A stretch of DNA of 6,395 nucleotides from Acetobacteraceae bacterium. Lineage in GTDB: Bacteria > Pseudomonadota > Alphaproteobacteria > Acetobacterales > Acetobacteraceae. Where the stretch lies: the NCBI GenBank assembly GCA_003133265.1, contig PKWQ01000333.1, forward strand, positions 4,009 through 10,403, written 5' to 3'. The notes beneath the pieces were generated by a model. It did not search any database. It was given only the letters and a program-made list of their open reading frames with translations, and was not told the DNA's origin. The position numbers and the translations under genes were made by a program. Below, in pieces: positions 1 to 6,395 of the stretch. Every line of letters starts with the position of its first letter. The stretch's first letter is position 1.

Positions 1-1
1 C

Positions 2-514
2 AACCTGGCCTCGCTGGATCAGTCGGATTCCTTTCTGTTGCGTCTGTCGGATTGGGCGACGCACTGGTTCACCATCGCCAAGCCGGCGGTGATCGGCGTG
101 CTGGCGCCGGAGACGGCGGCCAATGCAGCGGTGTTCTCGTCTCTCGTGCCAGCGCTGACGCTGGGGATTCCCGGCAGCGCGGATGCGGTGATCGTCATGG
201 CGGCGCTGACCATGCACGGCATGATCCCCGGGCCGATGCTGATACAGAGCAGCGGCGACGTGCTGTACACGATTTTCGCCGGCGCGTTCGTGGCGAACGC
301 GGTGATGCTGGTGTTCGCGCTGACCTGTGCGCGGCTGATCGCGCGGGTGACACGCGCGCCGCTGGCGATCCTGGCGCCGGTGATCATTGTCTTCGCGCTG
401 GTGGGTGCGTTCGCGGTGAACGCCGACATGTTCGACGTGTATGTGGCCCTGGCCACCGGATTGTTCGACTACTCGCTGGTCAAGGAACTTTCGACACGAA
501 GGAGACCCGCATGA
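2..514 (+). CDS. TctA-family permease of a tripartite tricarboxylate transporter, C-terminal part (5' end outside window)
   Basis: The reading frame is open from the left edge, so only the last 170 residues are seen; the family is usually about 500 residues. TctA is the large multi-pass inner-membrane subunit of secondary carriers that take up citrate and other carboxylates with a periplasmic TctC binding protein and a small TctB subunit. Diagnostic sequence is the conserved stretch APETAANAA, then LGIPGSADAV and HGMIPGPML (fragment residues about 36-82), followed by three or four hydrophobic segments to the C-terminus. The frame ends in TGA at 512-514, overlapping the next start codon (ATGA), which implies translational coupling and one operon. 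TctB and TctC are not in the window and may lie upstream. The substrate cannot be read from this fragment. Family assignment is firm because the GIPGS and HG.IPGP signatures are very characteristic. Confidence 0.93.
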   Translation, partial: NLASLDQSDSFLLRLSDWATHWFTIAKPAVIGVLAPETAANAAVFSSLVPALTLGIPGSADAVIVMAALTMHGMIPGPMLIQSSGDVLYTIFAGAFVANAVMLVFALTCARLIARVTRAPLAILAPVIIVFALVGAFAVNADMFDVYVALATGLFDYSLVKELSTRRRPA

Positions 515-1323
515 AGCTCTGGTATCAAAGCATGTCCCGGCAGACGGAGTGGGGCGGCTATCCGCGCGTGCTGCGCGAAATCCTGGACAAGGCGCGCGAT
601 CCCGACACCGAAATCCATGTAGCGGGGATCACCGAGATCGGCGGTACCGGCGACCAGTTCCGCTATCTGGAATATCTGGAGACCGGCGAGGTGCTGAAGA
701 ACGTGCATCGCGCGGTGCGCGAGGGGTTCGACGCGTTCCTGATCGGCAACATCGCCGATCCCGGGCTGCACGCGGCGCGCGAGATCGCCGACATCCCGGT
801 GCTGGGGCTGTGCGAATCGGCGATGCACATGGCGTGCATGATGGGGGCGAATTCCTCGTTCGTAACGATCAACGAGAAATTCACCCCGCGCATTGTGGAG
901 AACGTGGCGCGCTACGGCCTGCGCGAGCGGTTCGTCGGTGCCAGCCGCATGCGGATCGAGCGGATCACCGATCTTGGGCCGGGCTTCGACAACCCGGAGG
1001 CACGAGCGCTTATCCTGGAGCAGTTCAACGAGGCGGCGCGCAAGAACACCGAAGCCGGCGCCGAGGTGGTGATCGCTGCCGGTGGCGTGGTGATGGCGAT
1101 GCTGGCGCACGCGGGGATTCACGAGACCGAGGACGGCGTGCCGATCCTCAACGGCATCACCAACCTGGTGAAACTGGGCGAGGCCGCGGTGAAGCTGAAC
1201 CGCATCATGGGCGGACGGTTTACCTCGAAGAAATGCGTCTATGCCCCGCCGCCGTCGGAGCAGATCGAGACGTTCCGCAAATTCTATGGGGCGGACATCT
1301 ATCCGACGGTGAAGGCACCATAA
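511..1323 (+). CDS. Asp/Glu/hydantoin racemase superfamily protein, apparently lacking the catalytic cysteines
   Basis: This is a cytoplasmic protein of 270 residues. The start is the ATG at 511: AAGGAG at 499-504 gives a six-base spacing, and the codon overlaps the tctA stop. The superfamily has a two-lobed pseudo-symmetric fold and includes Asp, Glu and hydantoin racemases, maleate isomerase and arylmalonate decarboxylase. Family-like features are the N-terminal strand MKLWYQS, FLIGNIADPGLHAARE (residues 77-91), IPVLGLCESA (95-104) and a C-terminal-lobe strand VVIAAGGVVMAML (186-198). In hydantoin racemases the first segment reads like CF.DPGL and the second like GCAGM, with one catalytic cysteine in each. 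Here those positions appear to be Asn80 and Ala190. Cys101 and Cys109 are present but lie outside those motifs. It may therefore be an isomerase, lyase or decarboxylase with different chemistry, or a binding protein. Coupling to a carboxylate transporter suggests it acts on the imported compound (inference). Superfamily is confident; the reaction is unknown. Confidence 0.85.
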   Translation: MKLWYQSMSRQTEWGGYPRVLREILDKARDPDTEIHVAGITEIGGTGDQFRYLEYLETGEVLKNVHRAVREGFDAFLIGNIADPGLHAAREIADIPVLGLCESAMHMACMMGANSSFVTINEKFTPRIVENVARYGLRERFVGASRMRIERITDLGPGFDNPEARALILEQFNEAARKNTEAGAEVVIAAGGVVMAMLAHAGIHETEDGVPILNGITNLVKLGEAAVKLNRIMGGRFTSKKCVYAPPPSEQIETFRKFYGADIYPTVKAP

Positions 1324-1363
1324 GGCGCGACACCGCCCTCCCGGACCACCTCTGAGCTATCCA

Positions 1364-1379
1364 CGCCGCCGGCGCGGCG
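1364..1379 (+). terminator. GC-rich hairpin after the racemase-like gene, possible weak terminator
   Basis: A perfect inverted repeat CGCCGC/GCGGCG with a four-base loop starts 40 bases after the TAA of the racemase-like gene. No T run follows (the next bases are CTATCGTTGCTT), so it does not meet the usual intrinsic-terminator pattern. It may be a pause or processing site, or chance in GC-rich DNA. A second small hairpin, CGGCG-CTT-CGCCG, lies at 1405-1417. Confidence 0.25.
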
Positions 1380-1419
1380 CTATCGTTGCTTCCAACAGCG
1401 GGATCGGCGCTTCGCCGCA

Positions 1420-1463
1420 GCCAGGGGAAACGTTGTCTGGCACCGCCAGGGGGGACGTCGTCT
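1420..1463 (+). promoter_or_regulatory. Leader of the binding-protein gene: imperfect direct repeat and two mutually exclusive hairpins overlapping the ribosome binding site
   Basis: Two copies of a 19-base element lie at 1420-1438 and 1445-1463. They match at 16 of 19 positions with a 25-base period, and the second copy ends one base before the ATG at 1465. Each copy begins GCCAGGGG. Between them CTGGC (1437-1441) can pair with the upstream GCCAG (1420-1424, 12-base loop) or with the downstream GCCAG (1445-1449, 3-base loop), but not both. The downstream pairing takes up the first bases of the purine-rich ribosome binding site, AGGGGGGA at 1448-1455. This could be an operator for a repressor, a translational switch, or a chance local duplication. 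No convincing -35/-10 pair is visible here. Confidence 0.35.
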
Positions 1464-1464
1464 C

Positions 1465-2517
1465 ATGATCTTGATTCATGTTCGGCGCGCCGTGCTGCGT
1501 CTTGCCACGTTCGGCCTTTGCCTGATCCTGCAAACCGCCTTCGCCAGTGCCGACACGCAGGCGATCTATGAAGCGGCCCGCAAGGAAGGGCCGATGACCT
1601 AGTATATCAGCTTCTATTCGCAGGATCTGCCCGCCAAGGCGGCGGCGGGGTTTGCCAAGGCCTATCCCGGGCTGACCGTCACGCCGGTACGGCTGACCTC
1701 CGGCGGTATCTTTCAGCGGCTGAACCAGGATCTGCGCAACCATGTCGCCACCGCCAGCGTGTTCACCACCACTGGCATCGGCGGCCAGTACGAGATGCTG
1801 CTGCGCGACGGCGAACTGATGCAGTACACACCCGAGGCGGCCGACAAGCTGAGCCAGGTGGTGAAGCCGATGATCACGCCGGGCTATGTCTATCCCATGG
1901 GCATCGGCCTGACGGGCTTGGCCTACAACACCGCCAAGCTGAAGGCGGCGGACGCCCCAACCACCTGGGATGCGCTGCTGGATCCGAAATGGAAGGGCAA
2001 GATCGCGATCGGCGATCCGTCGTTCAGCGGGTTCGATGCCGCCTGGGACATGACGATGGTGAAGAGCGAGGGCTTCGCCTATTACGAGAAGCTGGCGAAG
2101 AACGATCCGCTGGTGCAGCGTTCGACGCTCGATAGCCTCACCGCGCTGAATGCCGGCGAGCGCGTGGTGGCCGCGCTGCCCGATACGATCGCGATCACGA
2201 GCGCCGCCAAGGGCAACCCGGTCGCGGTGGTCTATCCGACCGACGGCACCGTGATGATGGTGGGCTATACCGCGATCCTGAAGACCGCACCGCAGCCGAA
2301 CACCGCCAAGTTGTTCACCGAGTTTCTGCTGAGCGTCGAACACTCGCAGATCATGGCGGACTCGAATCTGCAATCGGTGCGCCCGGAGGTGGTCAGCACG
2401 ATCGCTGGCGGCGGCAAGCTAAGCGACATCAAGCTGGCGCCACCGATCCGCACGGCGGAGTCCGAGAAGCTGCTGTCGGACCTGGTGGAGCGCTGGCGCG
2501 ACCTGTTCAGCCACTGA
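1465..2517 (+). pseudogene. ABC transporter periplasmic substrate-binding protein (Fe3+/AfuA-like family), interrupted by an in-frame TAG at codon 46
   Basis: The frame runs from ATG 1465 (preceded by AGGGGGGA) to TGA 2515-2517, 351 codons, with one internal stop. Codons 1-29 make a clear secretion signal: basic VRRAVLR, a hydrophobic core and a probable cut after AFASA. The mature part begins DTQAIYEAARKEG, then MT-stop-YISFYSQD, where relatives read like LTWYTS. Beyond the stop the family pattern continues unbroken: LRDGELMQY, the GLAYNTAKL region around residue 155, TWDALLDPKWKGKIAIGDPS (167-186), NPVAVVYPTDGT, and the typical tail LFTEFLLSVEHSQIMA. Such proteins capture a ligand in the periplasm and pass it to the permease encoded next door. 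TAG is one change from TGG (Trp). The first ATG, GTG or TTG after the stop in this frame is GTG 1759, with no visible ribosome binding site, and a product from it would lack the signal peptide. It may be a recent pseudogene, a sequencing error or, less likely, a recoded gene. The ligand is unknown; I cannot identify an FbpA-like iron-binding tyrosine pair. Confidence 0.85.
1600..1602 (+). other. Premature in-frame amber codon (TAG) in the substrate-binding protein gene
   Basis: The codon is in phase with both the signal-peptide start at 1465 (135 bases, 45 codons) and the long downstream frame to 2517. It sits in the first beta strand of the mature protein, where homologues commonly carry Trp or another hydrophobic residue. 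None of the other five protein genes in the window ends in TAG (four TGA, one TAA). The only tRNA in view is Ser(GGA), so nothing here would read the codon. Confidence 0.9.
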
Positions 2518-2551
2518 CCGCGCCGCACCGATAGCGGTGGGGGTTCGATCG

Positions 2552-4228
2552 ATGGACATGTTGCGTCGGCTGGTCTGGTTCGGGCTGGTGGCGCTGCTCG
2601 GCCTGCTGGTGGTGTTCCCGCTCGCCGAGGTAGTGCTGATCAGCCTGCAGCATACCAACGCCAGGCCCTCGGGGCTGACGCTCGACAGCTACGCCCTGGC
2701 GTTCGGCCGGGCACGCTATCTGCAGGGGGTCTGGAACTCCGCGCTGCTCGGCGTGGGGGTCGCCACGCTGTGCATGGTGCTGACGGTGCCGATGGCCTGG
2801 GCGGTGGCGCGCACCGACATGCCGTGCAAGCCGTTGGTGCGGGCGATGGTGATGCTGACCTTCATCACCCCGCCCTTTCTGGGTGCGACCAGCTGGGTGC
2901 TGCTCGCGGCGCCGAACGCGGGCTGGATCAACCGGCTGTATGTCGCGGCCTCCGGTGCCGCCGCCGGGCCGCTGAACATCTACAGCCTGGCCGGGCTGAT
3001 GTTCGTCATCGCCATCTACTCGATTCCATATAGTTTCGTGTTCACCAGCGCGGCGCTGGAACTGGTGTCGAGCGAGATGGAGGACGCCGCCAACATCCTG
3101 GGCGCCGGACGGATAACCACGACGTTGCGCGTCACCCTGCCACTGGTGGCGCCGGCGCTGCTGGGTGCCTGGATCATCACGTATCTGGAGGCGATCTCGA
3201 TCATCGGCTCCTCGGTCATCATCGGGCTGCCGGCGCATATCAACCTGGTGCCATTGCAGCTGCTGGAGTTTTTCGGTTTCCCGTTGCGCGTGGAGGCCGC
3301 CGCCGCCTATGCGATGCCGCTGCTGCTGGTCACAGCGGGGCTGTTCCTGCTGCAGCAGAGGATTCTGCATCGTCGCAGCTACGTCGCCCTGACCGGCAAG
3401 GGCGGCGAGCGGCGGCCGATCGAACTCGGCAAGGCACGCTGGCTGGCATTGGGCTGGTCGCTGCTGGTCACCAGCCTGACGGTCGTGCTGCTCTATCTGG
3501 TGCTGTTCCAGGCGGCATTCGCCAAGGCCTGGGCGCGCGGCTTCGGGCTGGACAACCTGACCCTGGGCAATTTCCGCATGCTGTTGTTCGAGCAGGCGAC
3601 GCTGCAGCAATCGCTCGTCAACACCTTCACCTACGCCGCGGCCGCGGCGAGCCTGGCGATCGCGCTGGCGCTGACCACGGCCTATCTGGTCGCGCGTCGT
3701 CTGGTGCCGCTGGGCGGCGTGTTGTCGGTGCTGTGTCTGACGCCGTTCGCGATCCCCGGCATCGTGCTGGCGATCGGCTTCTATGCCGCCTATGCGCCGC
3801 CGCCGCTGTCGCTGGCCGGCACGGGGACGATCCTGGTGCTGGCCTTCACCGCGCGCTTCCTGCCGATCGCGTTTGCCAACGCCTCCGCCGCCATGCGCGG
3901 CATCAATCCGGAGATGGAGGAGGCGGTGCACATCCTCGGAGGTGGGCGCATCATCGCGCTGCGCGGCGTGGTGCTGCCGATCCTGAAGCGCAACATCGTC
4001 GCGGTGTGGCTGCTGGTCTTCATCGCCGCGTCGCGCGAGGTAAGCTCGGCGCTGTTCCTTTATGGCCCACGCACGCGCACCATGTCGGTGATGTTTTTCG
4101 ACCTCACCGAGGGCGCCGAGTTCGAGCAGCTTGCGGCGTTGGGGCTGATCATGGCGGTGACGACGATGCTGTTCGTGGCGGTCGGCCAGCGTGTGGCCGG
4201 CCGCGACTTCATGCTGCGACGCGATTGA
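2552..4228 (+). CDS. ABC importer permease with two fused transmembrane domains (FbpB/AfuB-type iron-like family)
   Basis: This inner-membrane protein of 558 residues forms the channel of a binding-protein-dependent importer. It carries two permease domains in one chain, as in Fe3+-type systems (usual length about 520-560). About 12 hydrophobic segments are visible, near residues 7-31, 58-86, 96-120, 142-168, 195-225, 249-268, 297-325, 354-381, 386-412, 424-445, 478-502 and 525-547. Each half has the cytoplasmic EAA loop that docks on the ATPase: EMEDAANILGAG at 175-186 leading to LP at 196-197, and EMEEAVHILGGG at 454-465 leading to LP at 475-476. ATG 2552 is preferred because GGTGGGGG ends 8 bases before it; GTG 2537 and ATG 2558 are alternatives. 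The gene begins 34 bases after the binding-protein stop, so the two form one transcription unit. The frame is intact, unlike its neighbour. No ATPase gene follows. The family is clear; iron as substrate is not implied. Confidence 0.9.
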   Translation: MDMLRRLVWFGLVALLGLLVVFPLAEVVLISLQHTNARPSGLTLDSYALAFGRARYLQGVWNSALLGVGVATLCMVLTVPMAWAVARTDMPCKPLVRAMVMLTFITPPFLGATSWVLLAAPNAGWINRLYVAASGAAAGPLNIYSLAGLMFVIAIYSIPYSFVFTSAALELVSSEMEDAANILGAGRITTTLRVTLPLVAPALLGAWIITYLEAISIIGSSVIIGLPAHINLVPLQLLEFFGFPLRVEAAAAYAMPLLLVTAGLFLLQQRILHRRSYVALTGKGGERRPIELGKARWLALGWSLLVTSLTVVLLYLVLFQAAFAKAWARGFGLDNLTLGNFRMLLFEQATLQQSLVNTFTYAAAAASLAIALALTTAYLVARRLVPLGGVLSVLCLTPFAIPGIVLAIGFYAAYAPPPLSLAGTGTILVLAFTARFLPIAFANASAAMRGINPEMEEAVHILGGGRIIALRGVVLPILKRNIVAVWLLVFIAASREVSSALFLYGPRTRTMSVMFFDLTEGAEFEQLAALGLIMAVTTMLFVAVGQRVAGRDFMLRRD

Positions 4229-4263
4229 CCTACGACGCGATTCACAGGGAAGGAGACGACGCG

Positions 4264-5256
4264 ATGCGGATGATTGTGGTGCCCAGATTGGGTGGGCCGG
4301 AGGTGCTGACGCTGATCGACGCGCCGATGCCGGTGGCGGCGGCGGACCAGATCGTCGTGAAGCTGGACTATGCGCTGGTGAGCTTCGCCGACGTGTATCA
4401 GCGCGAGGGCGTCTATCGCGCCAGCAAGACACTGACCGAGGCTGAGGCGCCGCTGAAGATCGGCGGCGGCGGCGCCGGGACAGTGGTCGCGGTCGGGAAC
4501 AATGTAACGCAGTTCAGGCCGGGCGATCGCGTGATGTATGGCGAGCAGCTTGGGTCCTATGCGGAGTACATCGCGGTGCCGGCGTGGCGTGCGACCAAGG
4601 TGCCGGATGGTATCGATCTGAAGGACGTCGCCGGCCTGCCGTCGCAGGGCGCGACGGCGCACTATCTGGCGCACGATACCGGCAAGTTGGCACCCGGCAT
4701 GACCTGCCTGATCCATGCCGCGGCCGGCGGCGTCGGGCATGTGCTGGTGCAGCTTGCGAAACAGTGCGGCGCGACCGTGCTGGCGACCGTGGGCAGCGCG
4801 GAGAAGGCCGCGTTCGTCAAAACCCTCGGCGCCGACCGCGCGATCCTGTATCGCGACGAGGATTTCGTTGCGGCGGTGAAATCCTGGGGCGATGGTAAGG
4901 GCGTCGATGTCGCCTATGACGCGGTGGGACTGGCGACGCTGGACAAGACAATCCAATGCGTGCGACCGCGCGGGCTGGTAGTGCTGTACGGCAATACCTC
5001 CGGCTTGGTGGAATCGATCTCGCCGATGGCGCTGGGCAATGCCGGATCGCTGTTCTTCACCCGTCCGCGGCTGGCCAACCACATGCGCGACGCGGCGGAG
5101 GCGGGCAAACGCATGGACGATCTGCTCGGCGCCATCCAGGGTGGCCGGTTGCGTCTGGCGTTGGCGAAGACGCTGAAGCTGGAACAGGCGGCGGAGGCGC
5201 ATCGGCTGATCGAGTCGCGCGCCACGATCGGGCGGGTGCTGTTGTCGATGGCCTGA
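4264..5256 (+). CDS. Zinc-independent quinone oxidoreductase-like protein (MDR superfamily, QOR family)
   Basis: This is a cytoplasmic enzyme of 330 residues, about the length of the family (about 325-330). Its members use NADPH to reduce quinones or enones. The N-terminal GroES-like domain covers about 1-120, with SFADVYQREGVY at 40-51, RPGDRVMYG at 85-93 and GSYAEYIAVPA at 97-107. The Rossmann domain covers about 120-260, with the dinucleotide-binding turn AAAGGVG at 152-158 and YDAVG near 219-223. The C-terminus returns to the catalytic domain and ends GRVLLSMA. The cysteine cluster of zinc-containing alcohol dehydrogenases is absent. Ser40 replaces the Asn usual in QOR (NF.D.Y), and the segment normally like PG.E.AG.V reads IGGGGAGTV (66-74), so substrate handling may differ. 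ATG 4264 has AAGGAG at 4250-4255. The gene starts 35 bases after the permease stop and is probably co-transcribed. The true substrate is unknown; a role in metabolising the imported compound is inference. Confidence 0.88.
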   Translation: MRMIVVPRLGGPEVLTLIDAPMPVAAADQIVVKLDYALVSFADVYQREGVYRASKTLTEAEAPLKIGGGGAGTVVAVGNNVTQFRPGDRVMYGEQLGSYAEYIAVPAWRATKVPDGIDLKDVAGLPSQGATAHYLAHDTGKLAPGMTCLIHAAAGGVGHVLVQLAKQCGATVLATVGSAEKAAFVKTLGADRAILYRDEDFVAAVKSWGDGKGVDVAYDAVGLATLDKTIQCVRPRGLVVLYGNTSGLVESISPMALGNAGSLFFTRPRLANHMRDAAEAGKRMDDLLGAIQGGRLRLALAKTLKLEQAAEAHRLIESRATIGRVLLSMA

Positions 5257-5294
5257 GGCTGCCGCCAACCGGGCCTGAGCAGCAGCGGCAACAA

Positions 5295-5318
5295 GGTCGA
5301 CGCCATGCGGCCTCGACC
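5295..5318. terminator. Hairpin between convergent transcription units, possible bidirectional terminator
   Basis: GGTCGA at 5295-5300 pairs with TCGACC at 5313-5318. After one C/C mismatch, GCC pairs with GGC around an ATGC loop. The hairpin lies 39 bases after the oxidoreductase stop and about 130 bases past the 3' end of the tRNA on the other strand. There is no T run on the + strand; on the - strand it is followed by TTGTTG, a weak tract. Its position between convergent units is where a terminator is expected. The rest of 5257-5447 holds no gene I can support. Confidence 0.4.
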
Positions 5319-5447
5319 CATCGTATCGGCGCGCCGTGATCGAGAGCCGTTGACTCGAGCGTGGCCGGGATCGTTCCCGCGCCGATGATCGGCCGAAGTT
5401 CGGACGAAACCGCCCGCCGATCAGGCAAAATACTCGATTTCGGGTGG

Positions 5448-5537
5448 TGGCGGAGGGAGTGGGATTCGAACCCACGGTACGCTTTCACGCACACACGCTT
5501 TCCAAGCGTGCGCCTTAAGCCGCTCGGCCATCCCTCC
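5448..5537 (-). tRNA. tRNA-Ser, anticodon GGA
   Basis: Read on the minus strand, this 90-base gene folds as a class II tRNA. The acceptor stem is GGAGGGA with TCCCTCC, the discriminator base is G, and the CCA tail is encoded (5448-5450). The D arm is GCC-loop-GGC with GAGCGGCTTAA as its loop. The anticodon stem CACGC/GCGTG carries the loop TTGGAAA, so the anticodon is GGA (5501-5503), reading the serine codons UCC and UCU. A long variable arm typical of serine tRNAs follows, then the T arm GTGGG-TTCGAAT-CCCAC. All stems pair, so the gene looks functional. It lies 76 bases downstream of lepA on the same strand. Its 3' end faces the accessory block, a position often used by integrative elements, but no second copy of the tRNA end is visible in the window. 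Confidence 0.97.
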
Positions 5538-5563
5538 GCGGTCCCGGTTCGGTCGGGGGCGGC

Positions 5564-5593
5564 AAAATAGCAGCGCTTGGCCAGAGGGCAAGC
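5564..5593 (-). terminator. Hairpin with short T run downstream of lepA; overlaps a possible promoter of the tRNA gene
   Basis: On the minus strand GCTTGCC pairs with GGCCAAGC (one bulged C) across 5575-5593 around a CTCT loop, 20 bases after the lepA stop. TTTT at 5564-5567 follows after a short spacer. This resembles a weak intrinsic terminator for lepA. The same bases also read TTGCCC (5586-5591), a 16-base gap and TATTTT (5564-5569), a passable -35/-10 pair that would start transcription some 20 bases before the tRNA. One or both roles may apply. Confidence 0.35.
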
Positions 5594-5613
5594 CCAACCG
5601 GCCGGAACGCCGC

Positions 5614-6395
<782 letters not shown>

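Noticed and set aside
441..1355. Alternative plus-strand frame over the racemase-like gene
   Set aside because: It is Arg/Gly/Ala-rich with no recognisable pattern, while the frame from 511 has superfamily motifs and a good ribosome binding site.
1438..1454. Possible sigma54 promoter starting TGGCAC before the binding-protein gene
   Set aside because: Only the -24 half matches. The -12 position has GG instead of GC, and the site would lie over the ribosome binding site.
1357..2373. Long minus-strand open frame opposite the binding-protein gene (338 codons)
   Set aside because: The product is His/Arg/Gly-rich and without motifs, typical of an antisense shadow in GC-rich DNA; the plus strand carries clear family motifs.
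2507..4432. Very long open frame on the minus strand opposite the permease (641 codons)
   Set aside because: Its product is rich in Arg, Gln, His and Asp with no domain or membrane pattern. It mirrors the G/C third positions of the real permease, whose EAA loops and membrane segments are on the plus strand.
5328..5337. Palindrome CGGCGCGCCG
   Set aside because: A short self-complementary GC run with mismatching flanks is expected by chance at this base composition.
5350..5378. TTGACT as a -35 box in the intergenic region
   Set aside because: At 17 bases' spacing the sequence is GTTCCC, with no -10-like element and no gene downstream on that strand.
5387..5422. GATCGG and CCGATC pair in the spacer before the tRNA 3' end
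   Set aside because: The six-base arms are separated by 24 bases, there is no T run and no extension of the stem; chance is likely in GC-rich DNA.

Overview
The window is GC-rich bacterial DNA in which most third codon positions are G or C. It holds two blocks that converge. The lepA and tRNA-Ser(GGA) block, the encoded CCA tail and the codon style suggest an alphaproteobacterium, possibly of the Rhodospirillales or Acetobacteraceae. That placement is an inference from style and gene content, not from a marker search.

Left block, + strand, about 1-5256. This is an accessory metabolic and transport region. It opens with the C-terminal part of a TctA-type permease (tripartite tricarboxylate transporter). 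The permease overlaps, by an ATGA, a gene for a protein of the Asp/Glu/hydantoin racemase superfamily. By my alignment from memory, both catalytic cysteine positions of that protein are occupied by other residues. After a 141-base gap with several small inverted repeats comes an ABC importer unit: a periplasmic substrate-binding protein gene and a fused two-domain permease of the FbpB/AfuB type. The binding-protein gene has an in-frame TAG at codon 46 but is otherwise open to codon 350. No ATPase gene follows. The next gene, closely spaced, encodes a zinc-independent quinone-oxidoreductase-like (QOR/MDR) protein.

Right block, - strand, 5448-6395. This is core genome: the C-terminal part of lepA (elongation factor 4) running off the right edge, and downstream of it a complete tRNA-Ser(GGA). 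A hairpin followed by a short T run lies between the two, and the same bases also resemble a sigma70-type promoter for the tRNA. Between the blocks, 5257-5447 is non-coding and holds one good 24-base hairpin that could terminate transcription from either side.

Taken together, the left block looks like uptake of one or more small organic (probably carboxylate) compounds plus two enzymes, but no substrate can be named from the sequence. The strongest anomalies are the lone amber codon in an otherwise intact binding-protein gene, the racemase homologue without its cysteines, the missing ATPase, and the repeat structure just upstream of the binding-protein start. I found no CRISPR array, transposase, integrase, phage gene or defence system.
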